Shown: positions 1 to 11,900 of the stretch, one piece after another
Position numbering within the stretch: the stretch's first letter is position 1
How the letters are laid out: each line of letters starts with the position of its first letter
Assembly: GCF_905147045.1 (NCBI RefSeq)
Contig: NC_065896.1
Location: forward strand, 2,691,001 to 2,755,000
Origin: Nymphalis io
Lineage: Eukaryota > Arthropoda > Insecta > Lepidoptera > Nymphalidae
Direction of reading: 5' to 3'
DNA: 64,000 bases
Notes under the pieces: model-generated
The model's database searches: none
The model's input: only the letters and a program-made list of their open reading frames with translations
Told to the model about the DNA's origin: nothing
Position numbers and translations under genes: made by a program

Positions 1-3000
1 AAGCCAGAAAACCCTAACTACAAACTGTCAAATGAATCGCCTTTTAACGTTTTTTTAATTAGACATTGCAGCACCATAATTTATTAAATTCTGACAACCT
101 TATGAGATGGACCATTTGCATTCCAAGCATTGTAATGATGCTGATTCATATCAAGGTCGTTTTAAACAATTAGACAGTAAAAGGTATTGGGCCATAATTC
201 AAAACTGATGGCCCATTTACGAATTTCGGATTCTTGTACGTGAAACGTATTCCTGTTATTTGTTATAACATTTTGTCAAAATATATTACTTGGTATATAA
301 CAGATAGAATACATACATAGTCATAAGATTAAAGTTTTTGCTAACAAATAAAGGAAACAAGTCTTTCGACAGTATTACACACTAAGATTTTTTTTTTTGT
401 TATAAAAAATTATTCCGATAAAAATGATAAAGTACGTACTGAAACAAATATTACAAGTACAAGACGCTTAACAACATAACGCCATTCGCATATTTAAAAT
501 ATATAACGATAATATGTCACTAAATATATATTTTTATCAACAAAAACATCGTTGGTCTCGAGTAAATATCCGGGAATCGAAACGTTATAAAAAGTTAATC
601 GGTGAAGCGAGCGTGTAAGACCGCTAATGATGCCGTGTCGGCAGCGGCGGGTTGCATGTGATTGATCGACCAGAGGCCAATGCCAAATGAGGGTCGCCCA
701 GTCTCACCGTACGGAGCCGGCGCTGCATCATACTCGCTAACCGTTGCCGTAGCCGACAATGTCATATTTAAGGACATATCGCGACAACATGCCAGGACCA
801 ACTTATTAATTACTGAATAAATATTAAAATACAGGTGTGCCATTTTTTATTTAATAACATACGAACAAGCAAATGGCAATATTGAATGACGTAACTGATA
901 CATTTGTTTAAATAAATAATTAAACCATTTCCTGTTTAAATAATATCAACATAATAGTTTATTAATGTATTTATTTAAATTATAAACTGAGCAATCGTAT
1001 TTAACATAAACTAATATTTATAATATATATTTTAGTAAAGTTTTCGTCGGAACAATAATACTGGCGTAAATTCCATTTCATCTATCTATATAATTTGACC
1101 AAATTAAAAATACTGCTATACCTTAGAACTAAAAGGAAATGCAATTATTTCAGTTCATATTACAGTCCTATATTATTGAGTTAAGTAATTATATCCCTTA
1201 CGGTGATTATTCTTACGATATACCAGATTTATGTTCAATATTGCTTTATGATAACAATGTTTAATTAATCCATTAAGGATATTCAGTCTTTAACTTTACA
1301 TAAAAAAAAAACATTAAAACATCACATCTTAAAAGTTTTCAAGGCCCTAAAGTATTTGCATTTGTTATGATATTGTTTTTAAGAGTTTCATTTAATACTA
1401 TCAGCGACTAATATTCTACATTTTAATTTGATTATTGTATTTTTCTTAAATATTTTAATTTGTAAATTAGCTAAAGACAGTAATATCATATTGCTGTCTT
1501 ATTGCTATAACAAAAACGATACGTAATATTGCGTCTTGGTATTGTCATACCCTCATTATTTTAAGTTAAGAGTTTAACTTGTTGTTCTTTATTTTTGTGT
1601 ACCGCCCGTGTGTTGTATATATAATATTTAAGTATGATAATCTTGTTTTCTCAAATATTTAAAGTGATTTGTATTCTTTTTTTTTTTTTGAGAAATAAAT
1701 TCTCAAACCGTAAACGTTAGTTTAAAATTAATAATTTAATTTTAAAGGTGTAAAATATTTCCAAAACCTCGTTTAAATTATGAATGTAAGCAAATGAAAA
1801 AGCTTAAAACAATATTAAATAAATTTTATTCCATTTATAATAAATTAAGAAAACACATCATATTTTTAATAAAATCTGCGATCAAAATTATTAGGTGTAA
1901 ATAGAAGGTAACCGTCTAAGTCAATTACTCTAAGGCCGAGAAATTCTTTAAGATTACTAATTGGATGTAAAAAATTATTAGAAATAACTATAGAAAGGAA
2001 AAAATGTATTGTTAATAACTAGAACAATTCAATTTCCTTATTTCGTTCAGCAATTACACTGCGATAACACTATCTCCTCAACTCCTACTTCTTGTGAATC
2101 GATACTTGTTCATTTTTAATGATAACATTATATATAATAAAAAGTAAGTAACTATATAAAGTATTATTTTATCTTTAAACTGATGAAAATAAAATTTCGT
2201 AGAACATCTATCGGATATATATATGAGAATGACGAGTCCATGAAATAACTTATCCGTTACTGTATTATACATTTGGATTTAATTGAAAACATTCTGATCA
2301 GATGGCTTGCAAGGCAGCAGACAAGGTTCGAATCTCATATCTCCTGCGTAGATTAGTCTTAAGATCGAGAAGTCGCTGATAAACAGCGTGAATGAAACCC
2401 AAATTTCGACCAAAACGCGTCAGATAAAATTGTTTTCCAGTTGATATACTCTTTGAGTTAGACTCAAAATATGCAGGCATAACAGCATTCACACAGACAT
2501 TTTCAAAAATATCTACACTGCGGACCTGAATTAAGATTTGTTAAAATTGAACGTAGGAAATATATATATATAATGATTATTACTAAAAACAAAAAAAATA
2601 CGATATTGAAAATTAAACAAAACCCGCGATACAGTAATGTTGTATACCTACCCCCCTTTTGAAGTTGTTCTAAAACATGTATACATTACGTTCGAATTAT
2701 AAGAGCAACTTTATATTTGTTTTAATTATTAAGTGTATTTATTGGTTAAGCCTTTGAATATTACATTTTTTTTTAACTTATATACAAAGAGTAGCCAGAC
2801 TAAGCCACGTGAATGCTGAACGACCTTTACATTTCAAAACATAGACCGTTTACAACTAATAAGAACTGAAACCTTATCTTGCCTCCCATACGTCATTAAA
2901 GTCAAACACGAGTGTTATTTGTACAAATCAAAGTTCCTACGAACATACGCACGCGATTTGTTTTCAAAACCACTTCCATTTTGCGAATACGGTGAAATCG

Positions 3001-4954
3001 ATTTATTTTGTAAACCAACCGACAATCATCAACAATGGCGTTGATTCGTCATAAAACTCCTATTTTCAAATCATGTTGTTTGTTTTGTATTATTATTTAT
3101 TATTATATTATTTATTTTTTCTATTAAAAATACTATACTTAAAGAAAGTGGGTAGTAAACATAAATCTTTTTTTGTGATAACACGGGACTACACTAGGAT
3201 TGCGAGACAGAATTTCTTAGAAAAGCTATCTACTTTAAAGATCTGCAAGACGAACTCGTTGAAAACAGCAGAGTATATTTAAAATTCCAATCCGGTCTTT
3301 TCCCGCGTATTTTCATGAAACTTTAATATGTTAGATGGCGCCGTTCTTGTTATATCATTATTTATGCATACGGTGAAATTTTCATCCGGGTTTTATAAAG
3401 ATCAGCAAATCGTATACGTATCTTATTCTGGCACCAGCCAAGTGTGTTAAATTGCAAACCAAGAGAAGACTCGCGTTAATGATTTTATTATTCTGCCATT
3501 AGCAGAACTGACATGTTTGTACTGTAGATTATTTAAACCGAATTAAGCTTTTACATATTTTAAAGAAGATGCATTTCGATGTACGAACTTTTAAATAAGT
3601 TTAATAAAAAAATAAAAAATAAAAAAAAATCCTTGACAGTAAGTTAACATTTGATAATTGACCTGCATTTAAGATTTTCTGTACTAAATATTATCCAAAG
3701 GACGTAATTTCATCATGATTTTTAACTAAGAACTCGAACGTAGAAAAATCTAGAACCGAACTCAACAAATTTAACAGATACGTAATTCTAATATATAATA
3801 GTTTGATCAGAGGTTACAAGCTAGCTATAGTATTCTCATTTTACGGCTCTGAATACAAGTTTTTTTAAGACTCGTCCACTTTTAATGGCAAAGCCTCACT
3901 TTTATATTTTCGAACTTTCTTAACTCGGTTAATAATTTACCTTTTTTTCTAACAGTGGACGGATTATAGCTTAAGATACTAATTTTGTAAGTACAAGGAC
4001 ATATTATTATAATAATACCGTATACTAAGTAGAACTACATTTAGATTTTTACACATCACGAGAATAAAGGTGTTATGGTTTGTTACATAAGGTTATAATG
4101 AGGGAAACAACTCGTTTAGAATATTGTTACAAGAACTATCAACGTCGTACAGGGAAGCGAAGATTCCTAATAAACGCGTAAACATTTTGGACGTGCGTCG
4201 TATTAAAACTGGCTTATGTTCGACTGTACAAGATGTATCCGTTTAATATTCCATCGACGGTCTAAGCTAGGGTCAAGTGACCCATAACTCTAATCCGACT
4301 CGAGTGGAACATACAATTTACATTTTTCTACGAAACCCTTTCTATTACACCTTCCTTTTGTGGCTAACGATGCTACTTACAATTCATGTAATGCAACATC
4401 TATTGCAGCCGGTTTACTTGAAAAATGTACGTTTCACGAATGCCAATAACATATTTAAAAACGCCGCTTATGTCCAAGCAATAAATAAACGTATAAATAT
4501 AGCTTTTTAAATCTTTCTAAACTACTACATATATCTTGGAACTACAACTTTTAGGATAATGAGGTTGGTACTGTGAATAGAAATATTAAGTAAGTACTAA
4601 CTTTTAAAAATTTTTTTTTTTTAAACTTTGGAAGTTTAGGAGTTTATTCCAGTTTAAAAGCTGACATAGTCAACACGTGCTTTCAAGTAAATGGAAAAAC
4701 GCAATCGTTGCTTCAGGTGAATAATCTATGATTTTTCCGAGAATGTAGAATCAGTTTATCTTTACCGTGAAGCTACGTTTCAAACCGGTCATGATTAGAG
4801 AGCTAGCTCGGATGCACCCCGGCTCCGTATAATCTGATAAATCTTACTAATTTCCTCATACCGTTTCATGCAGCACTGACGTCACTGTTATAGACATTAT
4901 AATTTATATTTGTTAAGATTGAAGGAGTACGATAATAACATTAGGAATTCACTT

Positions 4955-4994
4955 GTTTGAAATAATATTCTGTTTTCAAAATATTATTTCAAAC
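4955..4994. repeat. Perfect inverted repeat (hairpin), 15-bp arms
   Basis: The arms 4,955-4,969 and 4,980-4,994 are exact reverse complements around a 10-nt loop. No flanking duplication or coding context was seen. It may be a decayed foldback element or chance in AT-rich DNA. Confidence 0.75.
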
Positions 4995-5618
4995 AAATTA
5001 TACATTGTATCTGCTATATTAAATATATTTTGTATAAACAATGTTTATAAACTTAGTTTAACACGTTTTGCAAGTTCAGGAAACAAAAATAAAAACGAAT
5101 TATAATTCTTCAGATATATGTAAAGAGGAAAACGAAATCAAACTACATCGTGAATATAAAAATTACCCAAATACAAAAATGGTGAACGTAATTTAAATAA
5201 TTTATAGGATTTATAAAAACGACTTCGGTTCAAGGTTTAATAATTTTGCTGAATCATATAAAAATTACCGACATGTTATGCGGGTTTACTCACGAATGTT
5301 TTCTTTCGCTTCCGAAGACACGTCGAAAAACTCTCGAGATACAATCGTGCCTGAATTGAATCGTAAACTACTATTTAGATCTATATTATAGCAATTCTAA
5401 TGAAACATGAAAAAAAGGTAACATTAAAAATCTACCTAATTTTATTATTTGATCTTTAGACAGACCCTGCCTTTGTGTATGTATTTAGAATTTGTGAAAC
5501 CTTTTATTGCGTTACGACTTTTGCAATCTTTGTAAACGACAATACACGCTAAATTTCCAAATAAAATAAAAAAATCTATTTGGAATTTGTATAAAGCCGG
5601 AACGGGACAGGTATGGGT

Positions 5619-5650
5619 GTAAAAATATAAGACGGGTCTTATATTTTTAC
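5619..5650. repeat. Perfect inverted repeat (hairpin), 15-bp arms
   Basis: Positions 5,619-5,633 and 5,636-5,650 are exact reverse complements separated by two G residues, giving a near-perfect cruciform. The nearby sequence is plain AT-rich DNA and its function is unknown. Confidence 0.75.
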
Positions 5651-6106
5651 GATTCGAACGAAGTATACTTTTCGAAAAGCAAAGAATATAGTCGTTAATC
5701 TTATCCGTAACTAAATTAATGAGAGCTATGTTAGTAAACCATTTTTTTACGTGCGCACATGGTGACTGGAATGCATATAGAAAAAGTCAGGTATGAGATA
5801 AGCGAGTTCGACATAGGCCTCGAAATTTTACGATATTTATTTAAAAGCTTACGTCAAAGACAAACATAGAAAGACGCTTCATAGATTATAATATTTATTT
5901 CATTAGACAATACTAAATTGAATATTATATTACAGCGTAGTAACCACGAAATTCATTAATAGGTTTATTTAAAATACATTAAAAGTTAGTAACATGATAA
6001 GTTAAGCAATTAATGAGGTTATTAAGCAATATCAAACAACTCCTTCGGTGTTTTTTTTATAATTAAATTTAAAAAAATATTTAATTTGAATATTTAATTA
6101 TATGTT

Positions 6107-6264
6107 ACTTCGCCCGCGTGTTAGGTGTTAGTTAAAAAAACTAAAGACTATATCCTTCCTTGAGAATCAAGCTTGGGTCATGTCAAATTTCATCAAAATC
6201 GGTTCAGTGGCTTAGCCGTGTAAAAGACAAACAGTTAAACTTACTTTCACATTTATATATATAC
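6107..6264 (+). repeat. Dispersed repeat fragment (non-LTR/Helitron-type tail)
   Basis: The stretch runs from a CTTCGCCCGCG start, through a TTTCATCAAAATCGGTTCAG core, to an AGTTACTTTCACATTTATA-like end. I recognise this from memory as a very common interspersed repeat of insect, and especially lepidopteran, genomes. Its exact class cannot be assigned from one truncated copy. Confidence 0.6.
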
Positions 6265-6839
6265 AAATAATTTAGTAACATTCGCAATTAACGCTGTACC
6301 TACCCTTACGAAACGATGGATGTTCAGCAAAAATATTAAACTAGATATAACCAATAAGTCAGACAATACTGTATATCCAATATGTTAAAATTCAGTCATT
6401 CTTACTCACGTACAACCTATTTTATATATTAGGACTTTATACTTTTTTATGTATAAGGTAATTGAATTATTTGTTTAAATGTAATGTAAATGATCCACTT
6501 ATAAAAACCGGTTCCTTGTTTTTGTTATAATTTTTCGTTTCATAAAAATATATTATAAAATCGTTAAACTTTTCAAAACATTAGTCACAATTAAATTATT
6601 CACTAAAAACATTTGAAGTTAAAATAAGTTTACAAAGTTTTCTACAGTTAAGATTTTATCGTTTTTACTAACATAGAATTATTAAACGTATTTGAAGTTA
6701 ATTATAATTTTTTTCGATATTTTATATTAATTAGCTATTAAAAAACCTATAAGCTTATGTCTTTGTTGCTGTCACAGACTAGACGCTTTTTTGCACTTAA
6801 TCAAAAGCGCATGTCGTGTCTACATCAAGAGAAATGTAA

Positions 6840-6841
<2 letters not shown>

Positions 6842-6892
<51 letters not shown>
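6842..6892. repeat. (TA)n microsatellite, about 25 units
   Basis: An uninterrupted TA dinucleotide run of about 50 bp lies about 80 bp from the wash splice donor, inside the presumed intron. It is probably length-polymorphic. Confidence 0.95.
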
Positions 6893-6897
<5 letters not shown>

Positions 6898-6971
6898 GAA
6901 TTTTTTGATTGTCATTTCAGATTTGTAGACCTATAAACATAAAATAAAAATAAATAAATAAAGAAATTTAC

Positions 6972-8534
6972 CTTTTATTCGATTTTGGTGTTTCGGTGAG
7001 CTCCATAGGTGGTGGCGGTGGCGGCGGTGGTGGTGGTGGGGGAGAGGGCATCACTGGCAAGACCGGGACCACCGGAGTCGGTGGTACTGGTGGGGCATCC
7101 GGGATGTCCGGCGTCTCTACATCCAACTTGACATCGGGCAGTTCTTTTAGATCCGGTAGCTCGGGTAATTCCGTTTCTAGGATCGTATTGACCGGTACCA
7201 CCGGTGACGTAACAGCCGATGGAGCGATCGAACCATCGTCAGCGTTGGAAAATTGGACATCCCCAGCGATTCCAGGTAGATGAGGAAGATCAAGCGGCAT
7301 GTCCAGTTCCGGTACCTGTTGTTGTGAATATTATAATGATCCGACTATCGTTTTCTAGTTTATGTTCTAGATGGGCGTATTATGTAACAAAATCCCATTA
7401 CTCACGTAAAACTTTAAAAGCAACTTTTATATTCATAAACTAATTATAATCTTAGTCATATAGTGGAAATGTAAAGAATGCAATGATTACAACATAAATT
7501 TAAAAAATCACACGGACAAAAATTAACGTCAAAATGGGAAATACCCTCTTATAAAACAAGACGTAGTTTTTAAAAACAATATGTTAAAAAAATGACAAAA
7601 TATATTAAAAATGATAATAAGAATTTTATTTAAACGATTAATCATCAGTATCATTAAATGTTAATTTATTGTCACAAGCAACCAAAGTTTTTGCGAAATT
7701 TCTGCTCAGTCTGTTGTTTGGCCGCGCACATATTAACAGGTGAAGTTAAATAAATACTTGTAAATAAATATGAATCAAATTTTCACTTACCATTCCCATG
7801 CCTGGCGCGTACATGTATTCGTCGATTTCTCTCTTCAAAACGTTTTTGTTCATTATCGATGGCGGTGCATCTTCTAATAAGCTCTTCTGAACATCTGTAT
7901 TCACCCTCGGTACATAAATGGGCGTTCTGTTCGGCGTGACCAAATACGGACTCTCATCAGTATTGTATATTAGAAGATCGCCTACATTCGAAACTTTATC
8001 AATAACAGCTTTAAGATCGAAATCTGATTTTGGTTTCACCGATTTAGGTTCGACAACTTTCACGTGGAAGAAATGAAGTTTTTCCTATAAAATAAATTGA
8101 TACGTAATTTGTATTCAATAAATTTGTGAAAAAAAAACGGTAACAAATTTTGTAGTTACCTGAATAGCTTTATCATTAGACTGCCTCTGAGATTTCCCAC
8201 TTAGAGTTACTTTTTTACGTTCATAATTATAGTGATTTGTATCGAAAACAGACTGATAATGGTCATGTGATATTGACGCTGGATATTTAGCGCTAGAGAA
8301 CACTTTAATCGCTTTCTGCATACCAGCAAGTTTCTCCACTTTTGTTCGAGAAACATTTATTCTTTCCTGAAGTTCACGAGTCTTATCTACATTCAGATTG
8401 ATTCTCGCCATTACGCGTGAGAATACGTCATCAACTATTCCATTCAGATTGTCTAAGGTGTCAGCTATCTGTATGACAGTTTCTTCCATACTTAAATCGT
8501 TTGGTATTAAATTAATTTTATAAATTCCCTCCAT
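6972..8534 (-). CDS. wash: WASH complex subunit 1 (partial, 3' end outside window)
   Basis: WASH activates Arp2/3 actin nucleation on endosomes as part of the five-subunit WASH complex. Three exons join in frame: 8,160-8,534 (125 codons), 7,791-8,084 (98 codons) and 6,972-7,315 (ending in phase 2). The start MEGIYKINLIP and the following helical N-terminal domain (IADTLDNLNGIVDDVFSRV, coiled region near residues 45-75) match the WASH homology domain 1. The tubulin-binding-like middle follows (EKLHFFHVKV, YAPGMGM). Exon 3 is acidic and proline-rich and ends in a run of about 12 prolines (PPPPPPPPPPPPMELTETP), as expected just before the VCA domain. The VCA itself (WH2, central, acidic) is not seen and must lie beyond the donor at 6,971. 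The dome stop lies 372 bp upstream on the same strand, so the two genes are in tandem. Confidence 0.9.
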
Positions 8535-8906
8535 TACTACTGTCTTGTTTTGAGTTTTGAATTATCAGATTCTGTAACAAACATATAACTCTTAAGATTC
8601 CGACAATAACTAATATCCAGTACTTCCACTTTCAAAAAATCCATAAACGTCTTAATATTTTTTAATATAATGATAGCGTAAAATGTTAATCTTACCTACT
8701 TAATTCCATTGAAATTACCTAAAATAAATTAATAAGGCACAGAAATTATCACTAGATAAGACACCCAACATCTTGTCATGAAATATAAATTGTCCATTAA
8801 AATATTATACACGATAAAACTATATTTTTTTATTTACAATTCAGTCACTGTTAATCTATTTTTGTTTATCAGTTCTGTGTCAACTATTATAATCGCAATG
8901 ATAGAA
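8535..8906 (-). other. Spacer between dome 3' end and wash 5' end
   Basis: This short tandem spacer must hold the dome 3' UTR and the wash promoter. A minus-strand AATAAA (plus-strand TTTATT at 8,829-8,834) lies about 75 nt past the dome stop and is the likely polyadenylation signal. No other element was recognised. Confidence 0.55.
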
Positions 8907-11900
8907 TCAATTCTTGGTCGTTCGCGTGGGTGATTCGGCGAGTAACGTGTGTAGATTATCATTAGCGGGGTCAGTGCTCCAAGAGAAACGACAATAAGCA
9001 TCCGGAGACATCGTCGGATCTAGTATGGCAGGCTCCTCGGCAAGTTGACCAGCTGATAGCATATTATTAAGATGTTTATTAATGACAACATCTTCTGGAC
9101 TAACGTAGCCGCTCGAGGCGGATGGCTTCAATGGCACAGGGTTCCGTACAGTTGTCTTAAGACTAGGCAAGGAATCTAATGACTGCAGTTGAATATAACT
9201 ATTGTCAGCGCAATGCTTCGCTGGAGGTGGCAAGGTAGGCATAGTAGGCAAGCTTTCAGGTCCAATTAACTTTGGAGGTGCAGATCCTAATTTAGAGAAA
9301 TTCAGCATTGATCTCGCTTGTACTTCTTCTGGGAGAACGTAACCCGAAGACGGAGCGGGAGGATTTGGAACCTGGGATGGTGTACTAGTAGTAAATATAG
9401 GTGGAGGCAGACCAGCCATAACATAACTGGTACTTGCAGGCGTAGGCGTACTCTTTGTCAGAGGACCTTTGATTGGTGCTGGCGCTGACTGTACGTAGCC
9501 AGTTGCAGAGTTCACTACAGGTTGAACAAAACCAGTTATTGAATTCTTTTTGAAGGTTTTGTCACCGAAGTAAGGAGAATTTTCTCGCGAACTTTCTGCG
9601 TCTATCGTCGACGAATCTCCTTCAGGGATTTCGTTAGTAGCATCCTCATTGGCTTTAATGGGTTCTGGTTCAATGTGAAACGACGAATTCGAACCATCAT
9701 CTGAAGTTGAAACTTGTCGATCGTCAGGTCCTCGTGAAGAGTCAGATAAAACAGTGCTATCAGTTTGATCACTTACACCACAATTTTCATCTTTTTGTTT
9801 TGAATCTGGCAATGAAACTGTAGTTTTGGTATTCGGTAATAACAGCATTTCATCAGATGAGGGTTTTTCTTCTTTGTTTGTAGGATTCCAGCCACCAAAA
9901 GTATATTTTGAAATATCTTTTTCAGGAATACCCAAGCCATTTGGCAAGACGGGCTTAATATCTTCCATTTTCCTATATTTCTTGTATAGTTTTATTGATC
10001 CGTAAACTATGCCTATTAGAGCAAATATTGCCATAAATATTAAAATCATCGTCAATCCATCCCTGCTTCGACAGGCCACGGTACTGGGCTCACTCCAAGG
10101 ACCTGGATATTCATTATATGATTCATTTTTATCTCTTACAGGCAAAGTTACGTTTCCATCGCTTAGCACTCCGTGATACAAGTCATAGTCAAAATTAACT
10201 GCTCTAACTTCATAAGTTTCTGTTGAAACTACTCCTTCACAATGAGTAAGGGAAAATTCTAAATATGTTGTATTTATTATTTCCGGTTCCAAATCATCTA
10301 TTACCCTTCTTATCTGATATTGATCGACTGTTCCACCAGGATTATCAGGTGCTTCCCATGTAAGCTTGTCGGGATTATTTTTAACAGTAGGAGCTTTTAA
10401 TCTACTAGGAGAACCAATTCTTGTTCTTACAAATATTGCATCATTATATCGAATTTTTGAACACAGACCTATGGGAACATTGCATGCTTGCACAGTTAGA
10501 GAGTAATTAGTGTATCCTTGCAAACCTGTTAATGTTACTTCTCTTCTAGAAGTATCAGTTTCAGACACTTTATCAACATAAAATTCTTTGTTATAGTTGT
10601 AGATGACATATTTACCAATATTACCATTTCTTTGGATGGGTGGGTCCCATGATATAGTCAATGAATTATTTCTCACATCAAGTATTTCAACATTTATAGG
10701 ATTAGTTGGTGTATCTTCGGATGTGGTTATTACTGCAGTAGCATTTTCAATATTTTTTTGTCCATAAATAGTCTTGAGGGCAAAAGTGAACTGATAAGTT
10801 CTAAAGGGTAGCAAGTTTTTTATAGTTACATCCATCTGTTTAGGATTAGGTATAAAAATATATTTGTTTTCTACTGATTTATCACAGTAACTACTTGTTT
10901 GAACGATTGGACAATAGCTTATATTATAGCCTGTTATAATTCCATCTTGAAGAGCACAGTCCATTACCCATCTTAAAGTTACATATGACTTACCAGGCAC
11001 ATCATAATTTAAATGAACAGGAAAACCATACATAACAAATCCATCCTTCGATATGTCACACTTTGCCCAGACCATGCCACTAGTTTTTGTGCCATTATTT
11101 GCTGATATTGCAAACTGATATCTGTATTCTCTTGGCAAGTCAATAACATGATTATTTTTTTTAGGATTAAGTACTGCAAAATCCATTCGTCCTGCACATA
11201 TTTTCGTAGTATTATGTTGACACCAGAAAAGAGTATAATTATCAATATTCTTAATACCCACCCATGAAAGCTCATAGGTACCATTTTCATATGCTAATTT
11301 GGTAAAGGATGTTAGCTTTAGGTAATGTGTATCTTTCTCTTGTGGGATATAGAGATGACTACTGTTAGGAGAGGAACCATTCATATTAAATGACCAAACC
11401 GTCACATCCAGAGCATCAAGACTAGCATTAAGAATAACATAGCTCAGACTTTTATTTTTTTCAGGAAATACAGTTTCTGTTTTATTACCTTGTGACACCA
11501 GTACTTTATATGTGAAATTTGCACCAGCTTCTTCATATTCCTCGAGCTGTTTCCAATACACATATATCACTCTGTTGTTATAGTATGTGGCTTGATCAAA
11601 TGCACCTGCAATCATATCAGGTGACCTCTTTGGTCTCTCACTAGCTGTATAGAATACTGCATACTCAAATTCGGACCAGAATTCTCTTTTAACTGCTTTT
11701 TTAGACTTTATGTACACTCTAACTTCATATTGCATATGGGCATATGGTAAATTGGTTAACTGAAATCTATAAGTTTTATTTTTCGGTGGGAGGTATGATG
11801 CATCCACTCTGTGAAACTGTGTAGTATTATCAATTTTAGCAATTTGATATTCTATGATATGATCCACCCCACATGTCAATAAATCAACAATATTATTAGG

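Larger units (their letters stand above)
1..6971. other. AT-rich gene-free stretch, probably a long wash intron
   Basis: No convincing coding exon was found on either strand. The wash gene to the right ends at a good splice donor at 6,971 on the minus strand without its C-terminal VCA part, so this stretch is most simply its next intron, with the last exon(s) beyond position 1. It holds two perfect hairpins (4,955-4,994 and 5,619-5,650), a dispersed-repeat fragment (6,107-6,264), a TA microsatellite (6,842-6,892) and a locally GC-richer patch near 600-790 carrying an unassigned 82-codon minus ORF. I could not find a WASH-like VCA motif here, but a short divergent exon could be missed by eye. 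Confidence 0.5.

Noticed and set aside
2298..2492. 64-codon minus ORF with a CTCCTGCGTAG stretch like SINE family C
   Set aside because: Too short and diverged to call either a SINE copy or an exon.
3034..3282. Small plus-strand ORFs, including one with a good start context (AACAATGGCG)
   Set aside because: Runs into Ile/Tyr/Phe-rich AT translation with no splice signals or family match.
6996..7283. Plus-strand ORF with a long poly-glycine run
   Set aside because: It is the reverse complement of the wash polyproline exon, which has family matches and splice sites.
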